Below are positions 36,908 to 46,744 of a stretch of 64,000 nt of DNA, piece after piece. Location of the stretch: NCBI RefSeq assembly GCF_012275445.1, contig NZ_JAAZQK010000002.1:496001-560000 (forward strand), written 5' to 3'. Both the position numbers and the translations under genes were made by a program. The notes below the pieces were generated by a model. That model had not been told where the DNA came from. It saw only the letters and a list, made by a program, of their open reading frames with translations, and ran no database searches. Each line of letters opens with the position of its first letter. Position 1 is the first letter of the stretch. This DNA is from Rhizobacter sp. SG703 (GTDB lineage: Bacteria > Pseudomonadota > Gammaproteobacteria > Burkholderiales > Burkholderiaceae_C).

Positions 36908-38455
36908 ATGAAACTCGGACTCAAGCTGCTCGCAGCCCCCGTGCTGACCGCCGTCGTGGTGTTCTCGATGGCCTCGGTGAACACCGCGCTGTTGAGCGCC
37001 GAAGCGAGCAAGAACAGCGAAGACTTCCGCGGCGACCTGGAGTCCTTCCGCACCATCACCAGCGTGCAGGACCAGCTCGGCCAGATCCACGCCGGCGTCT
37101 ACCGCACCGTCGCGCTGATCGGCTCGCTCGACGAGCCGAAGATCAAGGCGGCCCGCGAATCGCTGGCCAACCAGCTGGGCGGGCTGAAGCGCACGCTGGG
37201 CGGCCTGGCGGATGCCGATCACGCCGACGCCGACCTGGCCGCCGAGATCAAGGCCGCCACCGCGCAGATCGACAAGTACCGTGGCCAGGCCGATTCGGCG
37301 ATCGACCTGTCGTCGGTCGACCCGAACACCGGCATCGCCGCGATGCAGGGCGCCGACGAGACCTTCGGCGCGCTGGCCAAGGGCATGGGCGGCATGGTCG
37401 CCCGCATGGACCAGCAGTCGTCCGCGTCGATGGACGCGTCGGCCACCCGCTCGCGCCGCACCAGCCTGCTGCTGGCCGCGCTCGGCCTGCTGGCCGCCGC
37501 CGCGACGGTCGGCGTGGCCTGGCTGATGCAGCGCCGCATCGTCGGCGAGCTGAGCCGCGCCGCCCGCGTCGCCGACCAGGTGGCCGACGGCAAGCTCGCG
37601 ATCGACGCGCGCACCGACCGCAGCGACGAACTCGGCGACCTGATGCGCGCCCTCGACCGCATGACCCGGCAGCTCAGCCGCTCGCTCGCGACGGTGCTGG
37701 AATCGTCGTCGTCGATCGAGAACGCCAGCGCCGAGATCGCGACCGGCAACCAGGACCTGAGCCACCGCACCGAACAGGCGGCCAGCAACCTGCAGCAGAC
37801 CGCCTCGTCGATGGAGCAGCTCACCGGCACCGTCAACCAGAGCGCCGACTCGGCCCGCCAGGCGAACCAGCTGGCGTCGTCGGCCGCCGAAGTCGCCGCG
37901 CGCGGCGGCTCGGTCGTCGCGCAGGTCGTCTCGACGATGGACGAGATCAACGCCAGCTCGCGCAAGATCGGCGACATCATCGGCGTGATCGACGGCATCG
38001 CGTTCCAGACCAACATCCTCGCGCTGAACGCCGCGGTCGAAGCGGCGCGTGCCGGCGAGCAGGGCCGCGGCTTCGCGGTCGTCGCCAGCGAGGTGCGCAG
38101 CCTGGCGCAGCGCAGTGCACAGGCCGCGAAGGAAATCAAGGGCCTGATCGGCGCCAGCGTCGAGCGCGTCGAAGCCGGTTCGCGCCTGGTCGCCGATGCC
38201 GGCCAGACGATGAACGAGATCGTCGGCTCGGTGCAGCGCGTCACCGACATCATCAGCGAGATCACCGCCGCCGCCGCCGAGCAGAGCGCCGGCATCGGCC
38301 AGGTGAACGGATCCGTCACCCAGCTCGACCAGATGACGCAGCAGAACGCGGCACTGGTGGAGGAGTCCGCAGCCGCCGCGGAAAGCCTGAAAGACCAGGC
38401 GGCGCGGCTGCGCAGCATCGTCAACAACTTCCAGCTCGCCGGAGAGCGCTCATGA
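36908..38455 (+). CDS. Methyl-accepting chemotaxis protein 6
   Basis: A 515-residue MCP. The periplasmic helical domain contains [20 protein letters not shown] and [20 protein letters not shown], a four-helix-bundle type with a second half about [20 protein letters not shown], similar to receptors that sense small molecules directly. TM2 is about 182-202. The signalling domain has [20 protein letters not shown] and [20 protein letters not shown] where the others have [11 protein letters not shown]. Ends [10 protein letters not shown]. Its stop overlaps the MCP 7 ATG by four bases. Confidence 0.95.
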   Translation: MKLGLKLLAAPVLTAVVVFSMASVNTALLSAEASKNSEDFRGDLESFRTITSVQDQLGQIHAGVYRTVALIGSLDEPKIKAARESLANQLGGLKRTLGGLADADHADADLAAEIKAATAQIDKYRGQADSAIDLSSVDPNTGIAAMQGADETFGALAKGMGGMVARMDQQSSASMDASATRSRRTSLLLAALGLLAAAATVGVAWLMQRRIVGELSRAARVADQVADGKLAIDARTDRSDELGDLMRALDRMTRQLSRSLATVLESSSSIENASAEIATGNQDLSHRTEQAASNLQQTASSMEQLTGTVNQSADSARQANQLASSAAEVAARGGSVVAQVVSTMDEINASSRKIGDIIGVIDGIAFQTNILALNAAVEAARAGEQGRGFAVVASEVRSLAQRSAQAAKEIKGLIGASVERVEAGSRLVADAGQTMNEIVGSVQRVTDIISEITAAAAEQSAGIGQVNGSVTQLDQMTQQNAALVEESAAAAESLKDQAARLRSIVNNFQLAGERS

Positions 38456-40278
38456 ACTTCACCCACCTGATGCGTCAATTCACGATCCGCACCCGCATGA
38501 TCGGCGCGATCGCCATCGTGCTCGCGCTGCTCGCGCTGGTCGGCGGCGCCGGCCTGACCGGGCTGCTGCGGCTGCAAAGCCTCAGCACCGCCTTCATGAC
38601 CAACTCGTTTGCCGACAGCAACACACTGGCCTCGCTGCGCACCGCGCTCGGCGAGATGCGCCTGGCCGAGAAGGAAATGATCGTCAATTACGAGAAAGCG
38701 GAGGAAGTCACGCGCTTCAGCGGGCAGTGGACGGCCGCGCGCGAACGCGTCGTCGCCCAGCTGAAGACGCTGCAGGCGGGAACACCGGACGAAGGCACGG
38801 CGCTGGCCACCCGGATGGAAACCGAACTCGCCGCCTACGCGACCGCGATGGCCCCGGTGATCAAGCAGCTGGAGAACAGCGGCTACGACTCGGCCACGGT
38901 GGCCAACCGGGTGATGGGCCGCGCGAAGGAAGCGATCGGCGCCGCCGAGAAGACGGTGGCCGAACTGCAGAAGACGCTGGGCACCGAAGGTGCGCACGCC
39001 GAGGCCGCGCGCGAGGCGATGACGCGCCAGACCATCACGCTGTTCGCGGTGGCGCTGGGCATCGCGATTCTGATCGTCGTGCCGGCCACGCTGATCAACA
39101 TGCAGAGCATCTGCCGCCCGATGACCGAGGCGCAGGCGCTGGCCGCGTCGATCGCGCGCGGCGACCTGACCAACCAGATCACGCTGATCGGCCGCGACGA
39201 ATCGACGCAGCTGATGCAGGCCTTGTCGGACATGCAGGGGTCGCTGCGCACGCTGGTCGGCCAGGTGCGCAACTCGACCGACAGCATCTCGACCGCCAGC
39301 GCCGAGATCGCGACCGGCAACCAGGACCTGAGCGCCCGCACCGAGCAGACCGCGAGCAACCTGCAGCAGGCCGCGTCGTCGATGGAACAGCTGACCGGCA
39401 CCGTCAAGCAGAGCGCCGACTCGGCCCGCCAGGCCAACCAGCTGGCGTCGTCGGCGGCCGAAGTCGCCGCGCGCGGCGGCTCGGTCGTCTCGCAGGTCGT
39501 CATGACGATGGACGAGATCAACGCCAGCTCGAAGAAGATCAGCGACATCATCGGCGTGATCGACGGCATCGCGTTCCAGACCAACATCCTGGCGCTGAAC
39601 GCCGCGGTGGAAGCGGCCCGGGCCGGCGAACAAGGCCGCGGCTTCGCGGTGGTGGCCGGCGAAGTGCGCAGCCTCGCGCAGCGCAGCGCGCAGGCGGCGA
39701 AAGAGATCAAGGCGCTGATCGGCGCGTCGGTCGAGAAGGTCGATTCCGGTTCGCGCCTGGTCGCCGACGCCGGCAAGACCATGAGCGAGATCGTCGGCTC
39801 GGTGCAGCGCGTGTCGGACATCATCGGCGAGATCACCGCCGCGTCGTCCGAGCAGAGCGACGGCATCGGCCAGGTCAACACCGCCGTCACCCAGCTCGAC
39901 CAGATGACGCAGCAGAACGCCGCGCTGGTCGAGGAAAGCGCCGCCGCCGCCGAAAGCCTGCGCGACCAGGCCCAGCGCCTGGCGTCGGTGGTGTCGACCT
40001 TCCGGCTCGATGCGCAGGCCCTGCCGGCCGCGCCCGCGCCGAAGGCGCCGGCACCGGTGGCGCCCGCCGCCATGAAGCCGGCCGCGGCATCGAAGCCCGC
40101 CGCCGCGCCGGTCGCCAGGCCGAAGCCGTCGGCGGCAGCCCCGAGCACCCCCGCGAAGCCTGCCGCGGCCCCGGCCGTGACGAAAGTCGCAGCCGCCGCC
40201 CCGAGCCCGGCGCCCGCCCCGGTCGCCGGCCCGGCCTTCGCCGCGACCGCGCCCAACGACGACTGGGAAACCTTCTGA
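38452..40278 (+). CDS. Methyl-accepting chemotaxis protein 7 (with WETF tail)
   Basis: A 608-residue MCP translated from an ATG inside the stop of MCP 6. The sensor region, [20 protein letters not shown], is a paralogue of the one in MCP 10 ([20 protein letters not shown]), so the two probably recognise related ligands. After the signalling domain comes an Ala/Pro-rich linker of about 85 residues ending NDDWETF, the CheR/CheB tether. One residue in the tip region differs (VVAGEVRSL where the others have VVASEVRSL). Confidence 0.95.
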   Translation: MNFTHLMRQFTIRTRMIGAIAIVLALLALVGGAGLTGLLRLQSLSTAFMTNSFADSNTLASLRTALGEMRLAEKEMIVNYEKAEEVTRFSGQWTAARERVVAQLKTLQAGTPDEGTALATRMETELAAYATAMAPVIKQLENSGYDSATVANRVMGRAKEAIGAAEKTVAELQKTLGTEGAHAEAAREAMTRQTITLFAVALGIAILIVVPATLINMQSICRPMTEAQALAASIARGDLTNQITLIGRDESTQLMQALSDMQGSLRTLVGQVRNSTDSISTASAEIATGNQDLSARTEQTASNLQQAASSMEQLTGTVKQSADSARQANQLASSAAEVAARGGSVVSQVVMTMDEINASSKKISDIIGVIDGIAFQTNILALNAAVEAARAGEQGRGFAVVAGEVRSLAQRSAQAAKEIKALIGASVEKVDSGSRLVADAGKTMSEIVGSVQRVSDIIGEITAASSEQSDGIGQVNTAVTQLDQMTQQNAALVEESAAAAESLRDQAQRLASVVSTFRLDAQALPAAPAPKAPAPVAPAAMKPAAASKPAAAPVARPKPSAAAPSTPAKPAAAPAVTKVAAAAPSPAPAPVAGPAFAATAPNDDWETF

Positions 40279-40314
40279 GCAGGCCACCTCGTTCGGACTG
40301 AACGTGTCGAAGCC

Positions 40315-40341
40315 TTCAGTTCGCCCCGCCCTTGCCGATAG
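40315..40341 (+). promoter_or_regulatory. Sigma-28 promoter for cheW1 and the following genes
   Basis: TTCAGTTC, 11 bases, GCCGATAG, 41 bases before the cheW1 ATG. The -10 box matches seven of eight bases and the -35 five of eight. Confidence 0.6.
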
Positions 40342-40381
40342 TGACGGCAACGCAGACCTCCGACCCTGACAGGACCCCACC

Positions 40382-40897
40382 ATGGACATGATCCACGAAG
40401 CTTCCCACGTGGCCCGGCACGAAGCCGCCCGCGCTTCCGCCGCCACCCAGTCCGGTGGCGAGTTCCTGACCTTCCGCCTCGGCGCCGAGGAATACGGCAT
40501 CGACATCCTGAAGGTCCAGGAGATCCGCTCCTACGAAGCCCCCACCCGAATCGCCAACGCCCCCGCCTTCATCAAGGGCGTGGTCAACCTGCGCGGCGTC
40601 ATCGTCCCCATCGTCGACCTGCGCCTGAAGCTCGGCTGCGACTCCAACGACTACAACAGCTTCACCGTCGTCATCGTGCTCAACGTGCGCGGCCGCGTCG
40701 TCGGCGCCGTCGTCGACTCCGTCAGCGACGTGCTCGAGCTCTCGCGCGACTCCATCAAGCCCGCCCCCGAGATGGCCTCCGCCGTCGACACCAGCTTCAT
40801 CACCGGCATCTCCAGCGTCAACGACCGCATGCTCATCCTGATGGACATCGAGGAACTGATGGCCAGCGCCGAGATGGGCCTGATCGACAGCCCCTGA
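40382..40897 (+). CDS. cheW: Chemotaxis coupling protein CheW (copy 1)
   Basis: CheW links MCP tips to CheA in the receptor array. The 171-residue protein has the full CheW fold: [20 protein letters not shown], then [18 protein letters not shown], and [14 protein letters not shown]. The N-terminal extension of about 25 residues ([20 protein letters not shown]) is longer than in E. coli. At the nucleotide level it matches the copy at 44565 over its first 507 bases with only two silent changes. Serine is mostly TCC here, whereas the flanking MCPs prefer TCG/AGC. Confidence 0.96.
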   Translation: MDMIHEASHVARHEAARASAATQSGGEFLTFRLGAEEYGIDILKVQEIRSYEAPTRIANAPAFIKGVVNLRGVIVPIVDLRLKLGCDSNDYNSFTVVIVLNVRGRVVGAVVDSVSDVLELSRDSIKPAPEMASAVDTSFITGISSVNDRMLILMDIEELMASAEMGLIDSP

Positions 40898-40942
40898 CAT
40901 CCCTTTCCCCGATTTCCCGTTCCCGGTCTCTCCAAGGTTTTC

Positions 40943-42877
40943 ATGAACACGGCGCTTCACAGCCGCGGCTCGGTCGCGCGCAAGGTTTCCATCATCGGGG
41001 CGCTGAGCCTGTCGGTGGTGCTGTTCGCGATCTGCGCCACGATGAGCCTGGTCGCCGCCGACCGCTCGCGCGAGCGCATCGTCACCTGGGTCGCCGACAA
41101 GACGCAATCGGTCGCCGATTCGATCGACGCGTTCGACATGACCTCGCGCGTGCTGGTCGAGAAGTTCTTCGTCAACTTCAAGAACGAGTTCAAGCAGCCG
41201 TTCACGCTGGACGAGGCGAGCACCACGCTGAAGGTCGGCGACACGGTGCTGAACGGCAACTTCGCGCAGGTCGATGAATTCGCGCAGCAAAGCGGCGGCA
41301 CCGCCACCGTGTTCGCCCGCAAGGGCGACGATTTCCAGCGCGTCACCACCTCGGTGAAGAAGGAGAACGGCGAGCGCGCGATCGGCACGATGCTCGGCAG
41401 CAGCCATCCGGCGCATGCGCTGATGATGGCCGGCCAGACCTACACCGGCCGCGCGGTGCTGTTCGGCACGCCCTACATGGCCCGCTACGAGCCGATCAAG
41501 GACGCGAGCGGCAAGGTGATCGGCATCCTGTACATCGGCTTCGACACCACCGCGTTCCAGGCGGCGATCGACAAGCTCGCGAGCAACATCCGCTTCTTCG
41601 ACAGCGGCGGCGTCTACGTGATCGACCCGAAGAAGTCGCCGGACGAGGCGATCTTCGTCGTGCACCCGAGTGCCAAGGGCAAGAAGGTGCTGGAGACCTA
41701 CCCGGACGCGAAGGCGCTGCTGGCGCGGCTGGAGGCCGCCCCCGGCGGCTGGGCGAAAGACGGCGGCGCCATTCTGGAGACGAAACACGACGACCACTGG
41801 GCGGTGCTGCGCAAGGCCAAGGCCGGCAACCAGTGGGTGGTGTCCGAGGTGTCGGACAGCGAGGCGATGAAGACCCACTGGGCCACCATCGTGCCGTTCG
41901 CGACGCTGCTCGGCCTCGCAGCGCTGCTGCTCGGCGGCGGGATGTTCCTGATGATGCGCCGCTGGGTCGGCCGGCCGCTGCAGGACCTGTCGCGCGCCGT
42001 CACGGTGCTGGCCGCCGGCGACCTGACGCAGCCCTGCCACAGCGACCAGCGCGACGAGATCGGCGAACTGATCCGCAATGTCGAAGGCATGCGCCAGCGC
42101 TTCCAGCAGATGATCGGCTCGGTGCGCAGCTCGGTCGATTCGATCACGACCGCGAGCGTCGAGATCGCGACCGGCAACCAGGACCTGAGCGCCCGCACCG
42201 AGCAGACCGCGAGCAACCTGCAGCGCGCCGCGTCGTCGATGGAGCAGATCACCGGCACCGTCAAGCAGAGCGCCGACTCGGCCCGCCAAGCCAACCAGCT
42301 CGCGTCGTCGGCCGCCGAGGTCGCCGCGCGCGGCGGCTCGGTCGTCGCGCAGGTCGTCACGACGATGGACGAGATCAACGCCAGCTCGAAGAAGATCGCC
42401 GACATCATCGGCACGATCGACGGCATCGCTTTCCAGACCAACATCCTGGCGCTGAACGCCGCGGTGGAAGCGGCCCGCGCCGGCGAGCAGGGCCGCGGCT
42501 TCGCGGTCGTCGCGAGCGAGGTGCGCAGCCTCGCGCAACGCAGCGCCGAGGCGGCCAAGGAGATCAAGGCGCTGATCGGCGCCAGCGTCGACCGCGTCGA
42601 GGCCGGCTCGCGGCTGGTCGCCGATGCCGGCACGACGATGAGCGAGATCGTCGGCTCGGTGCAGCGTGTCTCGGACATCATCGGCGAGATCACCGCCGCG
42701 TCGTCCGAACAGAGCGACGGCATCGGCCAGGTCAACCAGTCCGTCACCCAGCTCGACCAGATGACGCAGCAGAACGCCGCGCTGGTCGAGCAGTCCACCG
42801 CCGCCGCCGAAAGCCTGAAGGACCAGGCCGCCCGGCTCGCGCAGGCGGTCGGCAGTTTCCGTCTCCAGCCGACCTGA
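40943..42877 (+). CDS. Methyl-accepting chemotaxis protein 8 (large Cache sensor)
   Basis: The longest MCP here (644 residues). The periplasmic region of about 280 residues is a Cache_3/Cache_2-type sensor: [60 protein letters not shown], followed by a second half with [20 protein letters not shown]. Such domains bind carboxylic acids such as citrate, though the ligand is not evident. The signalling domain is the cluster's standard type with [20 protein letters not shown]. Ends SFRLQPT. Confidence 0.95.
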   Translation: MNTALHSRGSVARKVSIIGALSLSVVLFAICATMSLVAADRSRERIVTWVADKTQSVADSIDAFDMTSRVLVEKFFVNFKNEFKQPFTLDEASTTLKVGDTVLNGNFAQVDEFAQQSGGTATVFARKGDDFQRVTTSVKKENGERAIGTMLGSSHPAHALMMAGQTYTGRAVLFGTPYMARYEPIKDASGKVIGILYIGFDTTAFQAAIDKLASNIRFFDSGGVYVIDPKKSPDEAIFVVHPSAKGKKVLETYPDAKALLARLEAAPGGWAKDGGAILETKHDDHWAVLRKAKAGNQWVVSEVSDSEAMKTHWATIVPFATLLGLAALLLGGGMFLMMRRWVGRPLQDLSRAVTVLAAGDLTQPCHSDQRDEIGELIRNVEGMRQRFQQMIGSVRSSVDSITTASVEIATGNQDLSARTEQTASNLQRAASSMEQITGTVKQSADSARQANQLASSAAEVAARGGSVVAQVVTTMDEINASSKKIADIIGTIDGIAFQTNILALNAAVEAARAGEQGRGFAVVASEVRSLAQRSAEAAKEIKALIGASVDRVEAGSRLVADAGTTMSEIVGSVQRVSDIIGEITAASSEQSDGIGQVNQSVTQLDQMTQQNAALVEQSTAAAESLKDQAARLAQAVGSFRLQPT

Positions 42878-42954
42878 GCCACCACGGCCAGGTCGGCCCT
42901 CCGAACGATCGACATGCCGCCCGGGAGGCGGTTCACAAGAAGGAGAAGTTCGTG

Positions 42955-44502
42955 ATGTTGTCTGCCATGCGCCTGGGGCCGCGTCTCGCGGTCGGGTTCG
43001 GTTCGATCGCACTGCTGTGCGCCGCCGCCGTCGGTTTCGGCCTCGACCGCATCTCGACGATGCGCACGCTGTCGGAGGAACTCGGCACGCTCGACGCCGA
43101 GAAGCTGTCGCTGTCGGAGCGCTGGGCCCGCGCGATCGAAGCCAACACCGCCCGCAACTGGGTGGTGTTCTTCGCGAACGACGAACAGATCAAGACCCGC
43201 GTGCGCGCCGAGATGAAGGAGGTCGTGGCCACGCAGACCGAGCGCCTGAAGCGCATGCAGGAGGTCGCGACCTCCGACGCCGACAAGCGGCTGCTGGAGG
43301 CGGTGAACGTGCAGCGCGACGCCTACCAGGGCCTGCGCAACGGCCTGCTCAAGCGCAAGGAAGGCGGCGAGGACGTGACCGCCGAGGTGATGGACAAGCT
43401 GTTCCCGGCCGCCAAGGCCTACAGCGACACCGTCGAGAAGCTGGTCCAGGGCCAGCGCGACAGCATGACCGCGACCAAGGAGCGCGCGGACCGCGCCGGC
43501 TTCGTCGGCATGCTCGCGCTCGGCCTGGGCGGCGTCGGCGCGATGCTGCTGGCCGCGCTGCTGGCCTGGCGCGTGACGCGCTCGGTCACCCAGCCGATCG
43601 CGCAGGCGCAGCGGATTGCCCAGGCCATCAGTGCCGGCGACCTGACGCAGCACATCCAGGTGCACGGCCAGGACGAGGCCGCCGAGCTGCTGCAGTCGCT
43701 GAAGGCGATGCAGGAATCGCTCGGCCGCCTGGTCGGCCAGGTGCGCCAGAGCACCGACAGCATCTCGACCGCCAGCACCGAGATCGCGACCGGCAACCAG
43801 GACCTGAGCGCCCGCACCGAACAGACCGCGAGCAACCTGCAGCAGGCCGCGTCGTCGATGGAACAGCTGACCGGCACCGTCCGGCAGAGCGCCGATTCGG
43901 CCCGCCAGGCCAACCAGCTGGCGTCGTCGGCGGCCGAAGTCGCCGCGCGCGGCGGCTCGGTCGTCGCGCAGGTCGTCACGACGATGAACGAGATCAATGC
44001 GTCGTCGAAGAAGATCAGCGACATCATCGGCACGATCGACGGCATCGCGTTCCAGACCAACATCCTGGCGCTGAACGCCGCGGTGGAAGCAGCCCGTGCC
44101 GGCGAACAGGGCCGCGGCTTCGCGGTGGTCGCGAGCGAGGTGCGCAGCCTGGCCCAGCGCAGCGCCGAGGCGGCCAAGGAGATCAAGAGCCTGATCGGCG
44201 CCAGCGTCGAGCGGGTGGACGCCGGTTCGCGCCTGGTGGCCGACGCCGGCCAGACGATGCAGGAGATCGTCGGCTCGGTGCAGCGTGTCTCGGACATCAT
44301 CGGCGAGATCACCGCCGCGTCGTCCGAACAGAGCGATGGCATCGGCCAGATCAACACCGCCGTCACCCAGCTCGACCAGATGACGCAGCAGAACGCCGCG
44401 CTGGTCGAGGAAAGCGCCGCCGCCGCCGAAAGCCTGCGCGACCAGGCCCAGCGCCTGGCGTCGGTGGTGTCGACCTTCAGTTTGCCGGCGGCCGGTCGAT
44501 AG
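42955..44502 (+). CDS. Methyl-accepting chemotaxis protein 9
   Basis: A 515-residue MCP. The ATG at 42955 follows AAGGAGAAGTTC; a GTG at 42952 is nearly as well placed. The periplasmic helices ([20 protein letters not shown], then [20 protein letters not shown]) have the layout of MCP 1, suggesting an ancestral duplication of the sensor. TM2 is about 188-210 ([18 protein letters not shown]). It ends TFSLPAAGR, with no pentapeptide. cheW2 starts 62 bases later. Confidence 0.95.
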   Translation: MLSAMRLGPRLAVGFGSIALLCAAAVGFGLDRISTMRTLSEELGTLDAEKLSLSERWARAIEANTARNWVVFFANDEQIKTRVRAEMKEVVATQTERLKRMQEVATSDADKRLLEAVNVQRDAYQGLRNGLLKRKEGGEDVTAEVMDKLFPAAKAYSDTVEKLVQGQRDSMTATKERADRAGFVGMLALGLGGVGAMLLAALLAWRVTRSVTQPIAQAQRIAQAISAGDLTQHIQVHGQDEAAELLQSLKAMQESLGRLVGQVRQSTDSISTASTEIATGNQDLSARTEQTASNLQQAASSMEQLTGTVRQSADSARQANQLASSAAEVAARGGSVVAQVVTTMNEINASSKKISDIIGTIDGIAFQTNILALNAAVEAARAGEQGRGFAVVASEVRSLAQRSAEAAKEIKSLIGASVERVDAGSRLVADAGQTMQEIVGSVQRVSDIIGEITAASSEQSDGIGQINTAVTQLDQMTQQNAALVEESAAAAESLRDQAQRLASVVSTFSLPAAGR

Positions 44503-44564
44503 ACCGGTACGGGCACCGCATCAGCCCAGCCCCAACGTTCACCAGCTCTGCACAGGACTCCCCC

Positions 44565-45083
44565 ATGGACATGATCCACGAAGCTTCCCACGTGGCCCGG
44601 CACGAAGCCGCCCGCGCTTCCGCCGCCACCCAGTCCGGTGGCGAGTTCCTGACCTTCCGCCTCGGCGCCGAGGAATACGGCATCGACATCCTGAAGGTCC
44701 AGGAGATCCGCTCCTACGAAGCCCCCACCCGCATCGCCAACGCCCCCGCCTTCATCAAGGGCGTGGTCAACCTGCGCGGCGTCATCGTCCCCATCGTCGA
44801 CCTGCGCCTGAAGCTCGGCTGCGACTCCAACGACTACAACAGCTTCACCGTCGTCATCGTGCTCAACGTGCGCGGCCGCGTCGTCGGCGCCGTCGTCGAC
44901 TCCGTCAGCGACGTGCTCGAACTCTCGCGCGACTCCATCAAGCCCGCCCCCGAGATGGCCTCCGCCGTCGACACCAGCTTCATCACCGGCATCTCCAGCG
45001 TCAACGACCGCATGCTCATCCTGATGGACATCGAGGAACTGATGGCCAGCGCCGAGATGGGCCTGATCGACAGCACGCACTGA
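44565..45083 (+). CDS. cheW: Chemotaxis coupling protein CheW (copy 2)
   Basis: The second CheW, 172 residues, is identical in protein sequence to copy 1 up to the last residues (IDSTH against IDSP). The two silent differences are CGA/CGC and GAG/GAA. Homology begins near ACAGGAC just upstream of the ATG and ends at the stop, so the duplication covered little more than the gene. Its ATG at 44565 matches the start of copy 1. It is flanked by MCPs 9 and 10 with short gaps. Confidence 0.96.
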   Translation: MDMIHEASHVARHEAARASAATQSGGEFLTFRLGAEEYGIDILKVQEIRSYEAPTRIANAPAFIKGVVNLRGVIVPIVDLRLKLGCDSNDYNSFTVVIVLNVRGRVVGAVVDSVSDVLELSRDSIKPAPEMASAVDTSFITGISSVNDRMLILMDIEELMASAEMGLIDSTH

Positions 45084-45100
45084 CCCGGCGGCGCGGACCC

Positions 45101-46651
45101 ATGCGCTATCTCTCCCGCCTCTCGATCCGCTCGCGGCTCTACTTCGCGACCTGCTTCTCGCTGCTGCTGCTCGGCCTGATCGGCGGCATCGGCTGGGCCG
45201 CGCTGCACGGCACGCGCGGCACGGTGCGCACGCTGGTGGCCGACGACTTCGGCATGGCCTCGGACATCGGCGAGCTGCGTACGGCGCTCGGCCGGCTGCG
45301 GCGCTTCGAGAAGGAGATGATCATCAACTTCAACAACGTCAACGAGGTCACCGACAACAAGGCCTCGTGGACGAAGGCGCATGCCGAAACGCTGGCTCGG
45401 CTGGACGGCCTGGGCAAGCGGCTGGACGCCGAACAGGCCCAGACCGTCGCCGCGGCGCTCGAGCAGTTGAAGGCCTACCACGACGGCATGCTGCCGGTGA
45501 TCGACCAGCTGGAACGCGCGACCATCGACGGCGCAGTGGCCGGCGCCTATGCGGGGCAGCTGAAGGACAACATCGAGGCGGTCGAGAAGACGCTGGGCGT
45601 GCTGTCCGATGCGTCGCGCGAGCACGTGGCGGCCGGGCAGGCGGCGGTCGAACGCGCGATCGGCACCCAGTCGGCGCTGCTGGCCGGCGGCGTGCTGGCG
45701 GCGCTCGCGGTGCTGCTGCCGCTGACGGTGCTGACGGTGCGCAGCATCAATGCGTCGATCGCGCATGCGAGCCAGCTGGCACTGCGCATCGCGCAGGGCG
45801 ACCTATCGCAGGCGGCGGCGCCGCGCAGCGACGACGAGATCGGCCGGCTGCTGCAGGCGATGGACGGCATGCAGAACGCGTTGCGCACGCTGGTCTCGCA
45901 GGTCAAGCAATCGACCGACAACATCGCGACCGCCAGTGCCGAGATCGCGACCGGCAACCAGGACCTGAGCGTGCGCACCGAACAGACCGCGAGCAACCTG
46001 CAGCAGGCCGCGTCGTCGATGGTGCAACTGACCGGCACCGTCAAGCAGAGCGCCGATTCGGCGCTGCAGGCGAACCAGCTGGCCGCGTCGGCCGCCGAGG
46101 TCGCCGCGCGCGGCGGCGCGGTGGTCTCGCAGGTGGTCTCGACGATGGACGAGATCAACGCCAGCTCGAAGAAGATCAACGACATCGTCGGCGTGATCGA
46201 CGGCATCGCGTTCCAGACCAACATCCTCGCACTGAACGCGGCGGTCGAGGCGGCGCGTGCCGGCGAGCAGGGCCGCGGCTTCGCGGTCGTCGCGAGCGAA
46301 GTGCGCAGCCTGGCGCAGCGCAGCGCGCAGGCGGCCAAAGAGATCAAGGGGCTGATCGGTGCGAGCGTCGACCGCGTCGATGCCGGCTCGCGCCTGGTGG
46401 CCGATGCGGGCAAGACGATGGGCGAGATCGTCGGCTCGGTGCAGCGCGTCTCGGACATCATCGGCGAGATCACCGCCGCGTCGTCCGAACAGAGCGACGG
46501 CATCGGCAGCGTCAACGCCGCGGTGACCCAGCTCGACCAGATGACGCAGCAGAATTCGGCGCTCGTCGAAGAGAGTGCCGCGGCGGCCGAGAGCCTGAAG
46601 GACCAGGCGCGCGTGCTGGCCGGCGCGGTGTCGGCGTTCCGGCTCGCCTGA
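45101..46651 (+). CDS. Methyl-accepting chemotaxis protein 10
   Basis: The last MCP of the cluster (516 residues), starting 17 bases after cheW2. The sensor region is related to MCP 7 (see [20 protein letters not shown]). TM2 is about 187-209. The signalling domain carries small private changes such as [29 protein letters not shown] and [11 protein letters not shown], so it has been less homogenised than MCPs 3, 4, 8 and 9. Ends SAFRLA. It is convergent with the FtsX-like permease, and a REP-like pair lies between them. Confidence 0.95.
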   Translation: MRYLSRLSIRSRLYFATCFSLLLLGLIGGIGWAALHGTRGTVRTLVADDFGMASDIGELRTALGRLRRFEKEMIINFNNVNEVTDNKASWTKAHAETLARLDGLGKRLDAEQAQTVAAALEQLKAYHDGMLPVIDQLERATIDGAVAGAYAGQLKDNIEAVEKTLGVLSDASREHVAAGQAAVERAIGTQSALLAGGVLAALAVLLPLTVLTVRSINASIAHASQLALRIAQGDLSQAAAPRSDDEIGRLLQAMDGMQNALRTLVSQVKQSTDNIATASAEIATGNQDLSVRTEQTASNLQQAASSMVQLTGTVKQSADSALQANQLAASAAEVAARGGAVVSQVVSTMDEINASSKKINDIVGVIDGIAFQTNILALNAAVEAARAGEQGRGFAVVASEVRSLAQRSAQAAKEIKGLIGASVDRVDAGSRLVADAGKTMGEIVGSVQRVSDIIGEITAASSEQSDGIGSVNAAVTQLDQMTQQNSALVEESAAAAESLKDQARVLAGAVSAFRLA

Positions 46652-46670
46652 GGCCGCCTGACAACCGTTT

Positions 46671-46736
46671 GCCCTGAGCCTGTCGAAGGGCCGGCTCGCA
46701 TCGCACCCAGGCTTCGACAAGCTCAGCCCGAGCGGG
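46671..46736. repeat. REP-like inverted pair between convergent genes
   Basis: CCCTGAGCCTGTCGAAGG (left) and CTTCGACAAGCTCAGCCCGA (right) face each other and can form a stem-loop. The same unit occurs in several copies at 8846-9022. Situated between the convergent MCP 10 and permease genes, it probably works as a two-way terminator. Confidence 0.75.
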
Positions 46737-46744
46737 GTGGCGCC

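Noticed and set aside
28831-46651. Very long open frames on the strand opposite the MCP genes (up to about 1,300 codons).
   Set aside because: They mirror the MCP coding sequences, arise from the high GC bias in codon position 3, and their translations are low-complexity, rich in Arg, His, Asp or Ala.
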